Source: Deltaproteobacteria bacterium (GTDB lineage Bacteria > Desulfobacterota > B13-G15 > RBG-16-54-18). Taken from it: a DNA stretch of 5,731 nucleotides. The position numbers and the translations under genes are program-made. Below are positions 5,258 through 5,731 of the stretch, in pieces (the stretch's first letter is position 1; every line of letters begins with the position of its first letter). The notes under the pieces were generated by a model, which ran no database searches, was not told the origin of the DNA, and saw only the letters and a program-made list of their open reading frames with translations. The stretch spans positions 1-5,731 of the forward strand of contig QMLM01000113.1 in NCBI GenBank assembly GCA_003646745.1. The letters are read 5' to 3'.

Positions 5258-5731
5258 CTTCTCTCTCCTTAAACCAGGCCTCAAGTCCCTCAAGGGCACC
5301 AAGCAGGGCCAAAACCCCCATGTTCTTCAAACTCTTGTGAACCGCCTGGTAACTTACGCCCTCCTTGTGGGCCACACCTTTGATGCTCCCAGAATGCAAC
5401 AGCAACCTACACCTCCTCCACAACTCTTCATTCCACCTATGCCACAACACCTCGGCCATGGTGAAAACCATCTCCGTCACCCTCTCTAGCTCGAGAGACC
5501 CAACCCGATAGACCACTTCTCGCCTCTTCTTCTTGGCTCTCTCCAGGGCCTCGGCCGCCCGCAGAAAGACCTCCCCATCCATCAAAGAGATGTCCTCCAT
5601 AATATCAGTAGATATACCCCCCACCCCTACCCTCACCCTCCATGGGTAAAGCCTTGACCTCAGATGCAAAATCATCTTCGGTGTCACGGAGAGGGACTTG
5701 ATCAAACCCTGAAATTGATCCCCCCTTACAA
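5247..5731 (-). CDS. SatD-family protein, partial (5' end beyond the right edge of the window)
   Basis: The frame is open from the right edge, with 160 codons visible, ending at TAA 5249-5247. The first visible residues read VRGDQFQGLI, matching the RGD-x-FQ signature of SatD-family proteins, which lies about 50-60 residues into the usual ~210-residue protein. Then follow the strand VRVGVGGIS, the DGEVFLRAAEALERAKKK segment, and a C-terminal helix-turn-helix (HSGSIKGVAHKEGVSYQAVHKSLKNMG). The TTG at 5705 is therefore internal, not the start. SatD is named from the acid-tolerance/secretion (sat) locus of Streptococcus mutans; its biochemical role is unsettled, though the helix-turn-helix suggests DNA binding. 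The gene converges on the XRE-cupin gene, and a degraded membrane-protein gene overlaps its last 11 bases. I see no frameshift or stop in the visible part. Confidence 0.75.
   Translation of the reverse strand, partial: VRGDQFQGLIKSLSVTPKMILHLRSRLYPWRVRVGVGGISTDIMEDISLMDGEVFLRAAEALERAKKKRREVVYRVGSLELERVTEMVFTMAEVLWHRWNEELWRRCRLLLHSGSIKGVAHKEGVSYQAVHKSLKNMGVLALLGALEGLEAWFKEREGGS

Noticed and set aside
5211..5489. Plus-strand open frame of 92 codons opposite the satD end
   Set aside because: Proline- and glutamine-rich low-complexity translation lying antisense to a recognisable SatD C-terminus; no family resemblance.

Overview
The window looks like chromosomal DNA of a bacterium, most likely a Desulfobacterota (deltaproteobacterial-type) lineage or a relative. 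This is inferred from gene types seen together often in such genomes: a PATAN/DUF4388 protein, a SixA-like phosphatase with a QHA active-site start, a 61-residue winged-helix protein ending in an SPKRCFYAP-type motif, and an XRE-cupin regulator. Strong Shine-Dalgarno sequences and sigma70-like hexamers support a bacterium. There is no rRNA, tRNA, CRISPR array or transposase.

Layout. (1) 145-1896, plus strand: a type II restriction-modification cassette. The restriction enzyme gene is split by a one-base shift at a run of five A. Rejoining the frames restores a PD-(D/E)xK site (D73...E94-x-K96), and neither fragment alone holds the whole protein. The methyltransferase overlaps its 3' end by 4 bases and looks intact. 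(2) 1966-2348, plus: a small cupin gene whose last ~30 codons continue in another frame, so it too appears frameshifted. (3) 2386-4341, plus: an extended -10 promoter, a bulged stem-loop filling the leader up to the ATG, a 396-residue PATAN/DUF4388 protein, a SixA-like phosphohistidine phosphatase 14 bases downstream, and a small winged-helix protein with its own possible promoter. (4) 4409-5026, plus: an XRE-cupin regulator with a perfect TTGACA upstream and a GTG start chosen by its ribosome binding site. (5) 5731-5048, minus, convergent with the rest: the C-terminal part of a SatD-family gene entering from the right edge, followed by a decayed remnant that I read as its usual partner, a DUF3307 membrane protein, with a frameshift and an internal deletion.

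The genes do not form one pathway. The middle block is a plausible signalling and regulation module (PATAN scaffold, histidine-phosphate phosphatase, two small regulators). The flanks are accessory: a restriction system apparently reduced to its methyltransferase, and a degraded SatD/DUF3307 pair. Three broken genes in 5.7 kb means either real decay or indel errors in the assembly; read data would decide. I see no clear evidence of a wholly new system. The most interesting items are the hidden restriction enzyme, the leader stem-loop and the decayed membrane gene.
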